Assembly: GCF_009676705.1 (NCBI RefSeq)
Contig: NZ_CP046046.1
Coordinates: 992,001 to 1,056,000 of the forward strand
Direction of reading: 5' to 3'
DNA length: 64,000 bases
Source: Spiribacter sp. 2438
GTDB lineage: Bacteria > Pseudomonadota > Gammaproteobacteria > Nitrococcales > Nitrococcaceae
Shown piece after piece: positions 60,799 through 64,000 of the stretch. Each line of letters begins with the position of its first letter. The first letter of the stretch is position 1. The notes beneath the pieces are model-generated. The model searched no databases and was not told the DNA's origin. It saw only the letters and a list, made by a program, of their open reading frames with translations. The position numbers and the translations under genes are program-made.

Positions 60799-61757
60799 CA
60801 GTTCTTATCTTTGGGAACCACGACGGCGACCAACTCACCCCGGCAAGCCGCTCAGCGATTGCATGTGGCCTTCAGCTGGCGGACCGCGTGGACGTTTTGC
60901 TCATGGGTTCTGAGTGCCAGTCCGTCGCCAACGAGACCGCCTCGCTGGATGGCGTGGCGCGGGTGCTGGTGGCCCAGGCAGAGCATCTGTCGGAGCCTCT
61001 CGCCGAGAACATGGCGCCGGTGATTCAGGGTCAGGCGTCGGAATATACCTGGGTGCTGGCGGCGGCCGACAGCGCAGGAAAAAATGTCATGCCCCGCGTG
61101 GCGGCCGCACTGGGCGTCCAACAGATTTCCGACATTGTCGCCGTGATTGATGGGGAGACTTTCGTGCGTCCCATCTATGCGGGCAATGCCCTCGCCCGGG
61201 TTCGAACCCGCGATGCTCAACGGGTTATCACCGTTCGCTCCACCGCCTTCGCGCCGGTGGCGTCCGGCGATCAGATAGCGCCCATCGAGTTCGTTGAGGC
61301 TGCCGGAGATTCCGGCCTGGTTGAACATCACGGCTACCGACTCAGTGGCGGTGACGGCCCGGATCTGGGCAGCGCGGATATTGTTGTATCCGGTGGTCGT
61401 GGCGTTGGATCCGCCGAGAATTTTGCCCTGATCAACCGGTTGGCGAAACGACTGAACGCCGCCGTGGGCGCCAGCCGGGCGGCGGTGGATGCGGGCTACG
61501 TCCCCAACGATCATCAGGTGGGTCAGACCGGTCGAGTGGTCGCACCCGCCCTATATCTCGCCGTGGGCATCTCCGGCGCCATTCAGCACCTGGCCGGCAT
61601 GAAGGAGTCCCGGGTGATCGCCGCCATCAACAGCGATCCGGAAGCGCCGATTTTCGAAATTGCTGACTACGGTTTGGTCCAAGATCTGATGAGTGCCCTT
61701 GAGGAACTTGAGCACACGCTGGCGGAGACGCCGTCACCCCTGGGCAAAAGCGCCTGA
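60795..61757 (+). CDS. etfA: Electron transfer flavoprotein alpha subunit
   Basis: A 320-residue FAD-binding subunit. The C-terminal FAD domain shows SGGRGVGSAENF, GASRAAVDAGY, QVGQTGRVVAPALYLAVGISGA and the adjacent QHLAGM, all diagnostic. It passes electrons from a dehydrogenase to ETF-quinone oxidoreductase. It overlaps etfB and lies 17 bases before a dimethylglycine/sarcosine dehydrogenase-like gene. This dedicated ETF pair outside the usual fatty acid oxidation context argues for a specialised demethylase. Confidence 0.95.
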   Translation: MTVLIFGNHDGDQLTPASRSAIACGLQLADRVDVLLMGSECQSVANETASLDGVARVLVAQAEHLSEPLAENMAPVIQGQASEYTWVLAAADSAGKNVMPRVAAALGVQQISDIVAVIDGETFVRPIYAGNALARVRTRDAQRVITVRSTAFAPVASGDQIAPIEFVEAAGDSGLVEHHGYRLSGGDGPDLGSADIVVSGGRGVGSAENFALINRLAKRLNAAVGASRAAVDAGYVPNDHQVGQTGRVVAPALYLAVGISGAIQHLAGMKESRVIAAINSDPEAPIFEIADYGLVQDLMSALEELEHTLAETPSPLGKSA

Positions 61758-61774
61758 ACGCCGGGAGTATCGTC

Positions 61775-64000
61775 ATGGCAGAGTTTCCAGCCCGTGCCAA
61801 CGTGGTCATCATCGGCCTGGGCGGTATCGTCGGATCCTCTGTGGCCCACCACCTCATCGAGCGGGGTTGGCGCAATATCGTCGGGATCGATAAGAGCGCC
61901 ATTCCCACCGACATTGGCTCAACCTCCCATGCATCGGACTTCTGCTACGCCACGGCGCATGACCCGATGACCTGCTACACCACCCTTTACAGTATCGACT
62001 TCTTCGCGCGTCGAGGCCGCTATGAAAAGATCGGTGGCCTGGAGGTCGCGCGAATCGACGATGATGAGCGCATGGCGGAACTCCGGCGCAAAGTGAGCTC
62101 AGGGCGCGCATTTGGCACTCGGGCCCAAATGATCAGCGCCGCCGAGGCCAAGGCGCGGTTCCCACTGCTGGAGGAGGACTGCATCCAGGGAGCCCTGTGG
62201 GATCCCGATGCCGGTCTGGTCAAGCCGCGCTCTCAGGTGGTCTCGGGGGAGCTGGTGGACGAGGCGGTGGCCACTGGCGAACTGCAGGCCTGGCCGAACA
62301 CCAGTTGCACCGGACTACAAGTTCAGGACGGACGAATTCGGGGGGTGGAGACCTCCCGCGGCCCGATTTCGGCGGACCATGTGGTGGTCTGCGCCGGGCT
62401 CTGGGGCCGATTGATTGCGAACATGGCGGGGGAAGACCTCCCCATCATGCCGGTGGATCATCCACTGACTTACTTCGGGCCGTATGACGCCTTCGCCGGC
62501 ACCGGCAAGGATATCGGTTATCCACTGCTCCGGGACCAGGGGAACTCGGCCTATCTGCGGGACACCGGCGATCCGGTGACCACGGAAGGGGGCCAGATCG
62601 AGTGGGGCTATTACGAAGAGCGCGCGCCACGACTGGTGCACCCCAGAGACATCCTGGAGAAGGAAGAAGCCCGGCTGTCGCCCTCCCAGCGTGATCTGGA
62701 CATGGAGGACATCATCGGTCCGCTGGAGCGCGCCATCGAGTTGACACCCATCTTGGCGGAGCTGGGATACGACGACAAGCGCTCGTTCAATGGGCTTTTG
62801 CAGGTGACCGCCGATGGTGGTCCGTCCATTGGCGAATCGGCGGACGTCCGTGGGCTCTGGTACGCCGAATCGGTCTGGGTCAAAGATGGACCCGGCACCG
62901 GAAAAGTGCTGGCCGACTGGATGACCGACGGCCTCACCGAACGCGACCACCACAGCATTGATGTGGCGCGTCACTATCCCTTCCAGCGAACCGAGTCCTA
63001 CATCGCGGAGCGCTGCTACGAGACCGCATTCAAGATCTATAACCCGCCGGTTCATAATCGGGAACCCTACACGGCGGCCCGCAACCTCCGGCAGAGCCCG
63101 TTCTATGAGCGAGAGCGCGATCTCGGCGCTCATTTCATGGAAGCGGCCGGTTGGGAGCGGGCTCATGGCTATGCCAGTAATGAGCCGCTCCTGGAAATTT
63201 ATGGCGACCGCATTCCGGTCCGGGAAAACGAGTGGGACAACCGCCATTTCTGGCGCGTTTCCAACGCCGAGCAACTCAAGCTGTCCGATGACGTGGGCAT
63301 GATCAATCTGTCCCACTTCTGCGTTATCGAGGTGAAGGGCTCGGATGCCGAGGCATTGATGGAATACGCCTGTGTGGCGCGCGTCGGCGGTGAGACGCCG
63401 GTGGGCAAGGGCATCTACACGCATTTTCTCGACCACGCGGGCGGTGTCGCGGCGGACCTCACGGTGCTGCGCCTTGGCTCCGACCATTACCGCATTGTCG
63501 ACGGCGGAGACACGGGGCATCGCGACCTGGTATGGCTTCGCCGACTGGCGGAATCCCGGAACGCCAAGGTGGCCATTGAGGATCGCACCGAAGATTTCGG
63601 CTGCCTGGGCGTATGGGGCCCCAATGCCCGTCAGCGCTTACAGTCCCTGGTGACTGATCCGTCCCGCCTTGAACCCGATGCCTTCCCTTTCGCCAGTTTT
63701 CAGGAACTCACCGTTGCGGGTATTTCAGTGCTGGCCTTTCGCATCTCCTATGTTGGCGAGCAGGGGTGGGAACTCCACTTCGCATATGACGACGGGCTGG
63801 CTCTCTGGGACGCGCTGTATTCCGCCAGCATCACCCCGGTGGGCATTGAAACCTACGCCAATAGCCGCCGGCTTGAAAAAAGCCTGCGGTTGCAGAATGC
63901 GGATTTATTGACCGAGTACAACCTGCTTGAAGCGGGGCTGGCCCGCCCTCGGGTCAAGCCCTGTGACTTTCACGGGCGTGACGCCTATCTCGCCCAGCGG
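61775..64000 (+). CDS. Dimethylglycine/sarcosine dehydrogenase-like flavoprotein, 3'-truncated
   Basis: An open frame of 742 codons running off the window. Residues 1-390 form a DAO-type FAD domain (VVIIGLGGIVGSSVAHHL). His52 in GSTSHAS sits where dimethylglycine oxidases attach FAD covalently. Residues from about 430 form the folate-binding and GcvT-like C-terminal domains, which capture released formaldehyde as methylene-tetrahydrofolate. GGGAG lies 7 bases before the ATG. The adjacent etfBA suggests that electrons go to ETF rather than oxygen. The likely substrate is an N-methylated amino acid such as dimethylglycine or sarcosine, but a different methylated compound is possible. Confidence 0.87.
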   Translation, partial: MAEFPARANVVIIGLGGIVGSSVAHHLIERGWRNIVGIDKSAIPTDIGSTSHASDFCYATAHDPMTCYTTLYSIDFFARRGRYEKIGGLEVARIDDDERMAELRRKVSSGRAFGTRAQMISAAEAKARFPLLEEDCIQGALWDPDAGLVKPRSQVVSGELVDEAVATGELQAWPNTSCTGLQVQDGRIRGVETSRGPISADHVVVCAGLWGRLIANMAGEDLPIMPVDHPLTYFGPYDAFAGTGKDIGYPLLRDQGNSAYLRDTGDPVTTEGGQIEWGYYEERAPRLVHPRDILEKEEARLSPSQRDLDMEDIIGPLERAIELTPILAELGYDDKRSFNGLLQVTADGGPSIGESADVRGLWYAESVWVKDGPGTGKVLADWMTDGLTERDHHSIDVARHYPFQRTESYIAERCYETAFKIYNPPVHNREPYTAARNLRQSPFYERERDLGAHFMEAAGWERAHGYASNEPLLEIYGDRIPVRENEWDNRHFWRVSNAEQLKLSDDVGMINLSHFCVIEVKGSDAEALMEYACVARVGGETPVGKGIYTHFLDHAGGVAADLTVLRLGSDHYRIVDGGDTGHRDLVWLRRLAESRNAKVAIEDRTEDFGCLGVWGPNARQRLQSLVTDPSRLEPDAFPFASFQELTVAGISVLAFRISYVGEQGWELHFAYDDGLALWDALYSASITPVGIETYANSRRLEKSLRLQNADLLTEYNLLEAGLARPRVKPCDFHGRDAYLAQR

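Noticed and set aside
1-64000. tRNA or rRNA genes, CRISPR arrays, insertion sequences, prophage or integrative element borders
   Set aside because: I saw no cloverleaf, rRNA-like stretch, regularly spaced repeat, transposase or integrase. My visual reading cannot exclude a small RNA gene.

Overview
The window is 64 kb of GC-rich, densely packed chromosome. I infer a halophilic or marine gammaproteobacterium near Ectothiorhodospiraceae/Spiribacter. The reasons are a proton-pumping rhodopsin with a crtE-I-B-Y-blh operon, an Mrp-type multisubunit cation/proton antiporter, gammaproteobacterial housekeeping genes (uup, sufE, panD, YgdD and YaiI homologues) and pathways for methylated compounds. 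This placement is inference and no marker gene is present. I saw no tRNA, rRNA, CRISPR array or insertion sequence. No gene-free stretch exceeds about 215 bases.

Layout. 1-2300 (+): the end of a polyamine-type ABC importer (binding protein cut by the window edge, two permeases). 2270-6431 (-): a fused 5-oxoprolinase/hydantoinase followed by a MarR-like regulator. 6603-9718 (+): L-lactate dehydrogenase and lactate permease, behind a GntR-type operator and closed by a strong terminator. 9805-13307: sufE, an MFS transporter and, convergent, uup. 13422-19949 (+): rhodopsin, crtE, crtI, crtB, crtY, blh and panD, a complete route from isoprenoid diphosphates to beta-carotene and retinal beside the opsin that uses it. 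19964-29256 (+): a packed run of an EamA exporter, DUF3047 protein, flavin disulfide reductase, TVP38 membrane protein, radical SAM protein, alpha/beta hydrolase-OsmC fusion, sodium symporter, degenerate metallophosphoesterase and YihY-type membrane protein. Its joint function is unknown, and it is my main candidate for an undescribed system.

29258-32028 (-): glyoxalase I and a Tat-exported GMC oxidoreductase pair, with a ribbon-helix-helix regulator diverging at 32177. 32465-36563 (-): MaoC-phosphotransacetylase fusion, FabI-like reductase and an MsbA-like ABC exporter. 36633-40868 (-): cyanase, a nitrate/cyanate ABC importer and an ANTAR (NasT-like) antiterminator. The importer leader holds an intrinsic terminator preceded by competing stem-loops, so antitermination control of cyanate use is likely.

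42005-49987 (+): a periplasmic PQQ sugar dehydrogenase abutting an eight-gene Mrp-like antiporter operon with three large antiporter-like subunits. 49973-54793 (-): a sulfatase-like membrane protein, a P-type ATPase with altered ion-site residues and a DUF423 protein. 54859-58328: YaiI, histidine phosphatase, alpha/beta hydrolase and an Atg22-like MFS protein. 58479-64000: a DmdA/GcvT-like demethylase diverging from etfB, etfA and a dimethylglycine/sarcosine dehydrogenase-like flavoprotein cut by the window end, probably a folate-coupled N- or S-demethylation module feeding electrons to ETF.
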